Shown: piece by piece, positions 1-6,444 of the stretch
Layout: every line of letters begins with the position of its first letter
Position numbering within the stretch: the stretch's first letter is position 1
Assembly (NCBI GenBank): GCA_031280855.1
Contig: JAITGH010000126.1
Span: forward strand, 1-7,080
Source: Oscillospiraceae bacterium
GTDB lineage: Bacteria; Bacillota; Clostridia; Oscillospirales; Oscillospiraceae
Direction: 5' to 3'
Length of the DNA stretch: 7,080 nucleotides
Program-made: the position numbers and the translations under genes
Notes under the pieces: model-generated
The model's input: the letters and a program-made list of their open reading frames with translations, nothing else
Database searches by the model: none
Told to the model about the DNA's origin: nothing

Positions 1-1
1 C

Positions 2-712
2 TTCGACCGCAGTTTTGATGAGTCGAACGTCGCGACGCTTGAGGCGCTGATCTCCGACGTGCCCGATACGTGCATACTGGTATTCGTGTACAGCGCGGTC
101 GCGTTCAAGCCGGACAAGCGTCGCAAGTTCTGGAAGAATTTGGAGAAACTTGCGCGTATCGTCGAGTTCAAGTACCAGACGGAGAGCGCGTTGACCGCGT
201 GGGTCGAGCGCCACTTCGCTGCAGAGGGCAAACGCGTGTCGCGCTCGACCGCGTCGTTCCTCGTGCGTTATGCGGGACGCTCAATGCGCGTACTGGGTGG
301 CGAGATTGCGAAGATTGCGGCGTTCGCCGACTCGCCTGAGGTTACGGAGTTCGACGTTCGGGCTGTAACGCCGCCGAAACTGGAAAGCGCGGTCTTCGAG
401 TGCGCGGAATCGCTGGTACGCGGAGAGTTGGACTCGGCGGCGGCACGGTTTGCCGTATTGCTGGAGATCCACAAGGACGAGCTTCGCGATCAAGCCATAC
501 CGCTGATCGCCGCGCTTTCGTGGAAGCTTCGGCGAGAGTATCAGTCGCGGCTCAAGTACGGGCGGCGCAGCCCGATGCTGGATTGGAGCGCGGACGCGGT
601 TCTGCAATGCGCCGAGGCTGACGTGCGGTGCAAAAGCTCCGGCGGCGATCTTCGTGCGGTTCTCATGGATCTGTTCACGCTGCTTCTCGCACGGCGCGCT
701 ATTATCCGCTAA
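2..712 (+). CDS. holA: DNA polymerase III delta subunit, C-terminal part (5' end outside window)
   Basis: HolA is the delta subunit of the clamp loader: it binds and opens the beta sliding clamp and, with the tau/gamma and delta' subunits, places it on primed DNA. The reading frame is open from base 2 with no start, leaving 236 residues; the family is usually about 330-345 aa, so roughly the first 100 residues lie upstream. Visible family features are a segment of the type L-I-S-D-VPDTCILVFVYS (end of the first AAA+-like domain), then DKRRKFWKNLEKLARIVEFK, an L-x-x-W-V-x-x-x-F region, the SRSTASFLVRYAGRSMRVL...EIAKI helix block of domain II, and a helical collar domain III from about base 370 with SAVFECAESLVRGELDSA. 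GTG at base 59 is an internal valine codon, not a start. The gene ends 34 bases before moeA on the same strand, so the two may be cotranscribed. Identification is by family pattern and is fairly secure. Confidence 0.88.
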   Translation, partial: FDRSFDESNVATLEALISDVPDTCILVFVYSAVAFKPDKRRKFWKNLEKLARIVEFKYQTESALTAWVERHFAAEGKRVSRSTASFLVRYAGRSMRVLGGEIAKIAAFADSPEVTEFDVRAVTPPKLESAVFECAESLVRGELDSAAARFAVLLEIHKDELRDQAIPLIAALSWKLRREYQSRLKYGRRSPMLDWSADAVLQCAEADVRCKSSGGDLRAVLMDLFTLLLARRAIIR

Positions 713-736
713 GTGTGCGGTTCGACTTATTATCAC

Positions 737-741
737 GGAGG
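737..741 (+). promoter_or_regulatory. Ribosome-binding site that fixes the moeA start
   Basis: GGAGG lies 5 bases before ATG 747. The frame is open further upstream (to an ATG at 654), but that stretch overlaps the end of holA and has no Shine-Dalgarno sequence. Protein similarity to MoeA also starts just after 747 (I-S-F-x-x-A). The start at 747 is therefore preferred. Confidence 0.85.
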
Positions 742-746
742 TTACC

Positions 747-1919
747 ATGGAATACCAAATCAGCTTCAAACGTGCACGGGAGATTCTGCTGCCGTTTGGC
801 GAACCGCGTCGAACGGAGACGGTCAAACTCATCGACGCCTACGGGCGAGTCTTGGCGCGGGACGTACTCGCGGTCGAGTCGGCGCCGTCGTTCGATTGCT
901 CGTTAATCGATGGCTATGCGGTAAGCTCCGACGATTGTGCGGACGCGCCTGCAACACTGCGAATGAGCGGAGAAGTCTCGGTCGGGCAAGCGATAACGGA
1001 ACCTCTTCCCCGAGGCGGAGCGATTAAGCTACACGACGGAGCGATGCTGCCGACCGGCGCGGACTCCGTCGTCAGCGTGTCCGACGTTTTGTACGCATAT
1101 CCGAATGTGACGGTGATCAAGCAGATGAAGCCCGGCATGAACATCTCACGTCACGGTTCCATTCGACGCTCCGGCGACGTTATCGCGGTGCGCGGTACTG
1201 TGGTCACGCCGGAACTTACGGCTGCGTTCGCCTCGCAAGGAATCCTCGAGCTTGAGGTCTATCTCACGCCGGTCATCGGGATCATCTCGACAGGAGCGGA
1301 ACTCGTACCCTCTGATTCCGGTGCTCCGGCTGTGGGAAAGAAGCGCGATTCGAATCGGCACGCGCTCGAGGTCGCCATCCGCGCACTTGGTTGTGAGACG
1401 TTCTTCCTCGGCATTGACGTTGAGGACGACACTCAGGCAATCGCCGACCTGATCAACCGCGGTCGAGGATTGGACGCGATGATCTCTACGGGAGGAACGG
1501 GCGGCGGAGAGCGCGACTACATGCCATCCGCGTTTGACGCGATGGGCGCGTTTACACTAACGTGGAGCGGCAGTTTCAAGCCATGCGGATCGTTCGCGTT
1601 CGCAACCCTTGGTATCACGCCGCTGATTGCGTTACCGGGCGACACGTCGAACGCGCTGATGCTGTTCCGCGCAATAGTGGCTCCGCTGCTTCGTAAGATG
1701 CGCGGGCTTCCCAACCCCTATAACGAGACGCTGCCCGCAAGGCTCGAGGGTCGAGCCATTGCGGCGGGCGAGTTTATGGAACTTGTGCCGTGCACTCTGT
1801 CGATCGCGACCGGCGAAGCGATTGCGACTCCGACCGATGGCATATACGACGCGCTCGCGCTCATCGAACCGGGCAGAGTTGCAAATATCGGAGACTCGGT
1901 AAGCGTGCTGCAAGTCTAA
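747..1919 (+). CDS. moeA: Divergent MoeA-family molybdopterin molybdenumtransferase
   Basis: MoeA inserts molybdate into adenylylated molybdopterin, the last step of molybdenum cofactor synthesis in the cytoplasm. The 390-aa product (family about 400-411) has the family order: an N-terminal part with DAYGRVLARDV (30-40) and FDCSLIDGYAV (49-59); the lid domain with DGAMLPTGADSVV (97-109) and PGMNISRHG (129-137); the MogA-like domain with STGAELV (181-187), DSNRHAL (201-207) and STGGTGGGERDY (247-258); LPGDTSN (296-302); and a short C-terminal domain IV from about 330. Acidic residues D55, E185 and D257 of the family cleft are kept. Many other signature positions differ: MDGYA reads IDGYA, TGA reads DGA, the GED motif reads GSI (137-139), KPGKP reads KPCGS (278-282), LPGNPVS reads LPGDTSN, and GGVSVG reads GGTGGG. 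Domain IV also looks compressed. No other molybdenum-cofactor gene is visible. The family is clear; that it performs the standard reaction is less certain. Confidence 0.82.
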   Translation: MEYQISFKRAREILLPFGEPRRTETVKLIDAYGRVLARDVLAVESAPSFDCSLIDGYAVSSDDCADAPATLRMSGEVSVGQAITEPLPRGGAIKLHDGAMLPTGADSVVSVSDVLYAYPNVTVIKQMKPGMNISRHGSIRRSGDVIAVRGTVVTPELTAAFASQGILELEVYLTPVIGIISTGAELVPSDSGAPAVGKKRDSNRHALEVAIRALGCETFFLGIDVEDDTQAIADLINRGRGLDAMISTGGTGGGERDYMPSAFDAMGAFTLTWSGSFKPCGSFAFATLGITPLIALPGDTSNALMLFRAIVAPLLRKMRGLPNPYNETLPARLEGRAIAAGEFMELVPCTLSIATGEAIATPTDGIYDALALIEPGRVANIGDSVSVLQV

Positions 1920-1930
1920 GCGGCAATGTA

Positions 1931-1966
1931 ACGCGGGAGTGAGGACTTACGTCCTCGCTCCCGCGT
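1931..1966. terminator. Strong hairpin between convergent genes, probable bidirectional terminator
   Basis: Arms 1931-1946 (ACGCGGGAGTGAGGAC) and 1951-1966 (GTCCTCGCTCCCGCGT) pair over 16 bp with a single G-T or A-C position, around a 4-base loop TTAC. On the + strand the hairpin begins 11 bases after the moeA stop. On the minus strand the upstream arm is the last codons of the 83-aa gene, and its TAA stop (1947-1949) sits in the loop. Neither side is followed by a good U-run, so it could be an intrinsic terminator of a weak type, an mRNA 3'-end stabiliser, or both. Confidence 0.7.
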
Positions 1967-2198
1967 CCGCTTCCATGAATTTGGTGTAAACTTCCTCGCC
2001 AACGCACTCTCGCGCATACTTGCACCACTTGATACAGCTCTGTTCGTCATTGTAGGCGATGAACCCGCAATCGCAGACTACATGCGTATCGATTGAGAAG
2101 ATCTCAATCTCGCGCCCGCACTCCGGGCAGATCTTCTCGGTTATTGTCGGAGTGCCCTTCAACTTCGCCGCACCGGGACATCCGTAGATTGCCGCCAT
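1947..2198 (-). CDS. 83-aa cysteine-rich protein with zinc-ribbon-like motif, partner of the iron-sulfur protein
   Basis: Small, probably cytoplasmic protein without signal peptide or membrane segment. It has eight cysteines: C7 in an N-terminal CPGAAK segment; C24-x2-C27 and C42-x-C44, which look like the two knuckles of a zinc ribbon (the second one residue short); and C55-x3-C59-x5-C65 in the segment SCIKWCKYARECVGEEVY. From memory, small proteins with a CPGS-like start, a zinc ribbon and a WCKYAKECVGEEVY-like end occur in anaerobes; their function is not known to me. The start ATG lies 1 base after the TGA of the upstream gene, with GGAGG (2208-2212) inside that gene 9 bases before it, so translation is likely coupled and the products may act together. 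The last eight codons form one arm of the terminator hairpin. Metal (zinc or iron-sulfur) binding is inference. The gene itself is well supported by spacing, ribosome-binding site and the protein pattern. Confidence 0.8.
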   Translation of the reverse strand: MAAIYGCPGAAKLKGTPTITEKICPECGREIEIFSIDTHVVCDCGFIAYNDEQSCIKWCKYARECVGEEVYTKFMEADAGART

Positions 2199-2199
2199 C

Positions 2200-2748
2200 T
2201 CAGTTAACCTCCGTCACGATGATCTCAACCGGGATTTGCTTCCCGGATTTCTCAACCGCCGACTCGACCATGCGCACTAAGCCGCTGCAGCACGGTACGC
2301 TCATGCGGTGCACCGTTATGCCCGTTATCGGATTGCCGGAGACGATCTGAGCAAGCTTATCGGAATAGTCAATGCCGTCCAACTTCGGACACCCGATCAG
2401 AAGCGGACTTCCGAGTTCCGTCGAGCCTCTGAACCCGACGCAGTCGGCGGCGACCGTCAACCGTCCTCGGAACGTCGGCGATTGCGTGCCGGTAAGCTTA
2501 ATCTGAATCGGCCAGTTTCGAGCTTTCGGGGCGCCAACTCCGTTGAAGTCGGCTGCCTCGCGTTCCTCAAATGTGATCGCGCCTTGAGGACACGCGGGCA
2601 AGCAATCGCCCATGCCGTCGCAGTAGTCGTCGCGCAGCAGACGCGCCTTCCCGCGCACTATGCCAATCGCGCCCTCGTGACACGCGTTCGAGCACAAGCC
2701 GCAACCGTCGCACTTCGCCTCGTCGATCTTGATCATTTTCCGTTTCAT
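2200..2748 (-). CDS. Two-cluster ferredoxin-like iron-sulfur protein with cysteine-containing C-terminal domain
   Basis: Probable electron-transfer protein of an anaerobe, cytoplasmic. Residues 1-60 form a bacterial-ferredoxin fold. The first motif, C13-x2-C16-x2-C19-x3-C23, is a full [4Fe-4S] site. The second reads C43-x2-M46-x2-C49-x3-C53, so it lacks one cysteine and may hold a [3Fe-4S] or a differently ligated cluster. Residues 79-182 form a second domain with WPIQIKL, AADCVGF (C103), LLIGCPKLDG (C120) and VPCCSGL (C153, C154); this arrangement matches a ferredoxin type I recall from clostridia, sometimes near hybrid-cluster protein genes, although none is visible here. The start at 2748 is supported by AAGGAGGT 7 bases upstream; an in-frame ATG four codons later has no such site. 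It is the first gene of a two-gene operon with the 83-aa protein. The exact redox partner is unknown. Family assignment is firm, physiological role is not. Confidence 0.85.
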   Translation of the reverse strand: MKRKMIKIDEAKCDGCGLCSNACHEGAIGIVRGKARLLRDDYCDGMGDCLPACPQGAITFEEREAADFNGVGAPKARNWPIQIKLTGTQSPTFRGRLTVAADCVGFRGSTELGSPLLIGCPKLDGIDYSDKLAQIVSGNPITGITVHRMSVPCCSGLVRMVESAVEKSGKQIPVEIIVTEVN

Positions 2749-2755
2749 GTCAGTT

Positions 2756-2763
2756 ACCTCCTT
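2756..2763 (-). promoter_or_regulatory. Ribosome-binding site of the iron-sulfur protein gene
   Basis: Read on the minus strand this is AAGGAGGT, a near-perfect Shine-Dalgarno sequence, 7 bases before ATG 2748. It selects this ATG over the in-frame ATG four codons downstream. Confidence 0.85.
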
Positions 2764-2777
2764 GGTTATCTGGATCC

Positions 2778-2783
2778 AGTATA
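2778..2783 (-). promoter_or_regulatory. Candidate -10 box for the minus-strand iron-sulfur operon
   Basis: Minus strand TATACT lies about 30 bases before the start codon, which would give a short leader of about 22 bases containing the ribosome-binding site. No convincing -35 box is found 16-18 bases upstream, so an activator or alternative sigma factor may be needed, or the call may be wrong. The overlapping palindrome CTGGATCCAG (2770-2779) sits at the expected start of transcription and could be an operator or chance. Confidence 0.35.
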
Positions 2784-2840
2784 CCTCGAGTCAAACGGCA
2801 AGTCGGTTGTAATTCCAACGCAATCGTCAGTATGGGCAAC

Positions 2841-2861
2841 TTTTTTCGATAATTTGTTTTA
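2841..2861 (+). promoter_or_regulatory. AT-rich tract upstream of the dnaE promoter, UP-element-like
   Basis: A run of six T followed by mostly A/T bases lies about 46-66 bases before the predicted dnaE transcription start, close to where the RNA polymerase alpha subunit contacts UP elements. Its composition stands out in an otherwise GC-rich region. Function is inferred from position only. Confidence 0.4.
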
Positions 2862-2870
2862 CGCATACTG

Positions 2871-2900
2871 TTGACGATAGCTGTATACTTGTGGTATAAT
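2871..2900 (+). promoter_or_regulatory. Housekeeping-sigma promoter of dnaE with extended -10
   Basis: The -35 box TTGACG (2871-2876) and the -10 box TATAAT (2895-2900) are separated by 18 bases. A TG at 2892-2893 gives the extended -10 form TGGTATAAT. The predicted start of transcription is about 2906-2909, which coincides with the dnaE ATG at 2909, so the transcript should have almost no leader. No Shine-Dalgarno sequence lies between the -10 box and the ATG. Confidence 0.85.
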
Positions 2901-2908
2901 GAGCACGT

Positions 2909-5900
2909 ATGGAACAGACGTCTAACTTCGTGCATTTGCACGTTCATAGCGAATACAGCTTGCTGGACGGCTTCTGCCGAACGGAGAAGCTGGTGGAGCG
3001 AATCAAGTCGCTCGGACAGCCGGCTATCGCGGTAACGGATCACGGAGCGATGTACGGCGCGGTCGGATTCTTCAAGGCTGCGAAAGCTGCCGGAGTCAAA
3101 CCCATCATCGGGTGCGAGGTTTACGTCGCGCCGCGCTCGCGTTTCGATAGGGAGCACGGCGTCGACAACAACTACTTCCATCTCGTACTCCTATGCAAGA
3201 ACGAGACCGGATATAAGAACCTCTCTTACATCGTCAGCCGCAGTTTCACAGAGGGCTTCTATATCAAGCCGCGCATTGACCTTGAGCTGCTTTACGGTCA
3301 TTGCGAAGGATTGATCGCGCTCTCAGCGTGTATTGCGGGGCAGATCCCGCAGCTGATCCTCAGCGGGCGCTACGACGCCGCAAAGGCGCACTCGCTGGAG
3401 ATGCTGTCGCACTTCGGTCACGGCAACTATTACCTGGAACTTCAGAACCACGGGCTTGAGTCTCAACTGCGGGTTAACTCCGCACTTGAACGGATCAGCC
3501 GGGAGACCGGAATCCCGCTTGTCGCGACTAACGACGCGCACTACGTCAACGCTTCGGATGCGGACGCTCAAGACGTGCTCATGTGCATTCAAACTCAGAC
3601 GACGGTTGACGAGCCCAAGCGCATGAGGCTCGAGCCTTTCGGCGAGTATTACATCAAAACCGAGTCTCAAATGCTCGAGCTTTTCCCTGATCACCCGGAA
3701 GCGATCGCGAACTCCGTGAAGATCGCTGAGATGTGCAACTTCGAGTTCGAGTTCGGGAAGTACCATTTCCCGGAGTTCGAGCTTCCAATCGGGGAGTCTG
3801 ACGCGCCATCGTACTTGCGGAAGCTCTGCCTTGAGGGGCTAACGGCGCGTTACGGAGACTCGGCACAGCTTTACACGGAGAGACTCGATTACGAGCTGTC
3901 CGTCATTGGCTCGATGGGATTCACCGATTACTTCCTGATCGTAGGCGATTTCATCTCGTATGCGAAGCGAAACGGTATCGCCGTCGGACCCGGCAGAGGC
4001 TCCGCACCGGGCAGTATCGTCGCCTATTGCCTTGGGATTACGGGCATCGACCCGATGCGGTACGAGTTGCTGTTTGAGCGATTCCTCAACCCGGAGCGAG
4101 TCTCCATGCCGGACATCGACATCGACTTCTGCGTCAACCGCCGCGGCGAGGTGATCGACTACGTCGCTGCGAAGTACGGCAAGGATCGCGTCGTCCAGAT
4201 CGCGACGTTCGGAACGCTTGCGGCTAGAGCGGCGATTCGAGACGTTGCGCGTGCGCTCGGCTTTACCTATGCGGAGGCGGACGAGGCCGCGAAGCAAATC
4301 CCGTCGACGCTTAACGTCAAGCTTGCGGACGCGCTGCGGCTCTCACAGCCGCTTGGAGAGCTATACGGCAAGGACGACCGATTCAAGCGGCTGTTCGATA
4401 CCGCCGTCGCGCTGGAGGGTATGCCGCGCCACAGTTCCACTCACGCGGCGGGAGTCGTTATCACGAAGCTTCCGGCTTACGAGTACCTACCGCTCGCCAC
4501 CAATGACGACATCGTGATCACGCAGTACACAATGACGACGATTGAGGAACTCGGGCTGCTCAAGATGGACTTCCTCGGATTGCGAAACCTTACGGTCATG
4601 GAGGACGCCGTCGCGCTGATTCGCCGTACGGAGCCGGAGTTCAGCCTCGGCGCAATCCCGGAGGACGCGCCGGAGGTTTACGAGATGCTGAACTCCGGTA
4701 AGACGGTTGGAGTCTTCCAAATCGAAAGTCAGGGCATGACCGGCGTATGCGTCGGCATGAAGGCCGTTAACCTTGCGGATCTCGCGTCTGTCATCTCGCT
4801 CTATCGCCCGGGTCCGATGGACAGTATCCCGCGATTCCTTGACGGTCGCCATCACCCGGAGCGTATTCGCTACACTCATCCGTCGCTCGAGCCAATCCTG
4901 GGATCGACCAACGGTTGCATCATCTATCAAGAGCAAGTTATAGAGATCTTCCGCACGCTTGGCGGATTCTCCACAGGTCAAGCGGACATGATACGACGCG
5001 CTATGTCTAAGAAGAAGCAGAAAGAGATCCTGGCGAATCGCGAGTCATTCGTACACGGCGACCCGAGCCGCAACATTCCCGGCGCGATCTCGAACGGAAT
5101 CCCGGAGCAAGTCGCGGGCGAGATCTATGACGAGATCATCGACTTCGCGTTCTATGCGTTCAATAAGCCGCACGCGTTTTGCTATGCTATGATCAGCTAT
5201 CAGACCGCGTATCTGAAGCGGTTCTATCCGCGAGAGTACATGGCGGCACTGCTCAGCAGCGTTCTCGGCTTCACGCCTAAGCTGGCGGAATACGTCGCGG
5301 AGTGCAAGGAGATGCGCGTTGAACTGCTTCCGCCGGACGTGAATGAGTCGAACGACGGCTTCACAATCGCGGACGGCGGCATACGGTTCGGGCTTGCGGC
5401 GGTGAAGAACGTCGGGCACGGCTTCATACACTCCGTCGAGCGCGAACGGCGTGACGGCGGGCGGTTCACCTCGTTTGAGAACTTTTGCTATCGGCTGGTC
5501 GGCACGGACTTCAACAAACGTGCGGCGGAAAGCTTGATTAAGTCCGGCGCGTTCGACAGGCTGGGGGGGAATCGGCGGCAGCTACTGATTATGCTTGACA
5601 AGATCGTTGACAGCGTCTCGATTGAACGCAAGTCGAGTCTCGCGGGGCAGCTTGACTTATTCGGGATCCTCGACGAGTCGCCGCAGGAGTTGCCGTTGCC
5701 GGACGTCGCGGAGTTCCCGCTTGGCGACTTGCTGACGATGGAGCGCGAGGTCGCGGGGCTGTATCTCTCGGGGCACCCGATGGACGAGTACCGCACCGCC
5801 GTGCGAGAGGCAGGCGCGGTCGCGCTCGGCAAGATTGCCGCGTCGTTCGACTCCGAAAGCCCAACTCACGAGATCGCCGACGGAGACGCGGTGCTCACCG

Positions 5901-6424
5901 CAGGAATCGTCATGACTGTGCGTTCGAAGATGACGAAGAACAACACGCTGATGAACTATGTCACTATTGAGGACGATACGGGCGATATCGAGTTGCTCGT
6001 ATTCGCACGTGCGCTGAACGAATGGGGCGGAGCGATCCGCGTCGGGGAGGCGTTATACGCTCGCGGCAGAGTCTCGCGCCGTGATGAGAAGGCTCCGCAG
6101 ATCGTCGTAGATAGCCTGCACGCGATCACCGCGCCTCCAAAGGTGCTCAAGCCGCGACCGCGTAGTTACGCGCCCGAGCGCTACACTGAGCCGCCCGCGT
6201 CCTACGCCGCTTCGCCGCAAGTGCTGTACGTACGGTTGAGCGGCGAGGAATGCGGCGCGTACGAGCACGTAAAGCACATTCTGGGACGGTTCCCCGGGCA
6301 CAGCGATATGCGTATCCACTTCGAGAACACGAAGCGAACCCTCGGGACGAAGTGCGTTATCGCGCCTGCGTTGCTAAACGAGCTGACGTCACTGCTGGGC
6401 GAGTCGAACGTCGTCGTCAAGTGA
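2909..6424 (+). CDS. dnaE: DNA polymerase III alpha subunit
   Basis: DnaE is the catalytic subunit of a replicative DNA polymerase (C-family) and acts at the replication fork. The 1171-aa product is full length. In order: the PHP domain (about 7-280) with HLHVHSEYS (9-17), TDHG (43-46), GCEVYV (68-73), H91, C141 and NDAHY (208-212), keeping what appear to be all nine metal ligands; the palm and fingers with GPGRGSAPGS (360-369), the catalytic pair D404 and D406 in PDIDIDF (401-407), STHAAGVVI, the third aspartate D554 in KMDFLGLRNLT, GVFQIES (601-607) and YRPGPM (632-637); FNKPHAFCYA (751-760); a helix-hairpin-helix region (about 806-900); the clamp-binding motif QLDLF (914-918); an OB fold (about 995-1075); and a C-terminal domain (about 1105-1171) of clostridial type. 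The start is fixed by the family's N-terminal FVHLH motif and the promoter just upstream. Firmicutes often also carry PolC, which is outside this window. Identification is secure. Confidence 0.97.
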   Translation: MEQTSNFVHLHVHSEYSLLDGFCRTEKLVERIKSLGQPAIAVTDHGAMYGAVGFFKAAKAAGVKPIIGCEVYVAPRSRFDREHGVDNNYFHLVLLCKNETGYKNLSYIVSRSFTEGFYIKPRIDLELLYGHCEGLIALSACIAGQIPQLILSGRYDAAKAHSLEMLSHFGHGNYYLELQNHGLESQLRVNSALERISRETGIPLVATNDAHYVNASDADAQDVLMCIQTQTTVDEPKRMRLEPFGEYYIKTESQMLELFPDHPEAIANSVKIAEMCNFEFEFGKYHFPEFELPIGESDAPSYLRKLCLEGLTARYGDSAQLYTERLDYELSVIGSMGFTDYFLIVGDFISYAKRNGIAVGPGRGSAPGSIVAYCLGITGIDPMRYELLFERFLNPERVSMPDIDIDFCVNRRGEVIDYVAAKYGKDRVVQIATFGTLAARAAIRDVARALGFTYAEADEAAKQIPSTLNVKLADALRLSQPLGELYGKDDRFKRLFDTAVALEGMPRHSSTHAAGVVITKLPAYEYLPLATNDDIVITQYTMTTIEELGLLKMDFLGLRNLTVMEDAVALIRRTEPEFSLGAIPEDAPEVYEMLNSGKTVGVFQIESQGMTGVCVGMKAVNLADLASVISLYRPGPMDSIPRFLDGRHHPERIRYTHPSLEPILGSTNGCIIYQEQVIEIFRTLGGFSTGQADMIRRAMSKKKQKEILANRESFVHGDPSRNIPGAISNGIPEQVAGEIYDEIIDFAFYAFNKPHAFCYAMISYQTAYLKRFYPREYMAALLSSVLGFTPKLAEYVAECKEMRVELLPPDVNESNDGFTIADGGIRFGLAAVKNVGHGFIHSVERERRDGGRFTSFENFCYRLVGTDFNKRAAESLIKSGAFDRLGGNRRQLLIMLDKIVDSVSIERKSSLAGQLDLFGILDESPQELPLPDVAEFPLGDLLTMEREVAGLYLSGHPMDEYRTAVREAGAVALGKIAASFDSESPTHEIADGDAVLTAGIVMTVRSKMTKNNTLMNYVTIEDDTGDIELLVFARALNEWGGAIRVGEALYARGRVSRRDEKAPQIVVDSLHAITAPPKVLKPRPRSYAPERYTEPPASYAASPQVLYVRLSGEECGAYEHVKHILGRFPGHSDMRIHFENTKRTLGTKCVIAPALLNELTSLLGESNVVVK

Positions 6425-6444
6425 CCGCGAGACTACTCACACGG

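Noticed and set aside
281..832. 183-aa open frame on the minus strand across holA and the moeA start
   Set aside because: Lies antisense to holA and moeA, has no ribosome-binding site and a composition typical of a shadow frame in GC-rich DNA.
2308..2874. 188-aa open frame on the + strand opposite the iron-sulfur gene
   Set aside because: Antisense to a gene with clear cysteine motifs; no family pattern and no ribosome-binding site.
2777..2890. Several CAGTAT/ATACTG occurrences in the divergent promoter region as operator repeats
   Set aside because: Only 6-7 bases match, spacing is irregular, and such words overlap the -10 boxes, so chance is the simpler explanation.
2750..3181. 143-aa minus-strand frame over the dnaE start, ending just before the iron-sulfur gene
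   Set aside because: Most of it is antisense to the conserved PHP domain of DnaE and it crosses the dnaE promoter. Its end next to the ATG is noted separately, but the frame itself shows no protein family.
4487..4981. 164-aa minus-strand frame within dnaE, and similar ones at 3323-3766, 3839-4297 and 5045-5431
   Set aside because: All are shadows of the dnaE coding frame, arising from its GC-rich codon use.
5563..5569. Run of seven G in dnaE as a possible frameshift or slippage site
   Set aside because: The reading frame is intact across it and the protein (RLGGNRRQLL) matches the family on both sides.
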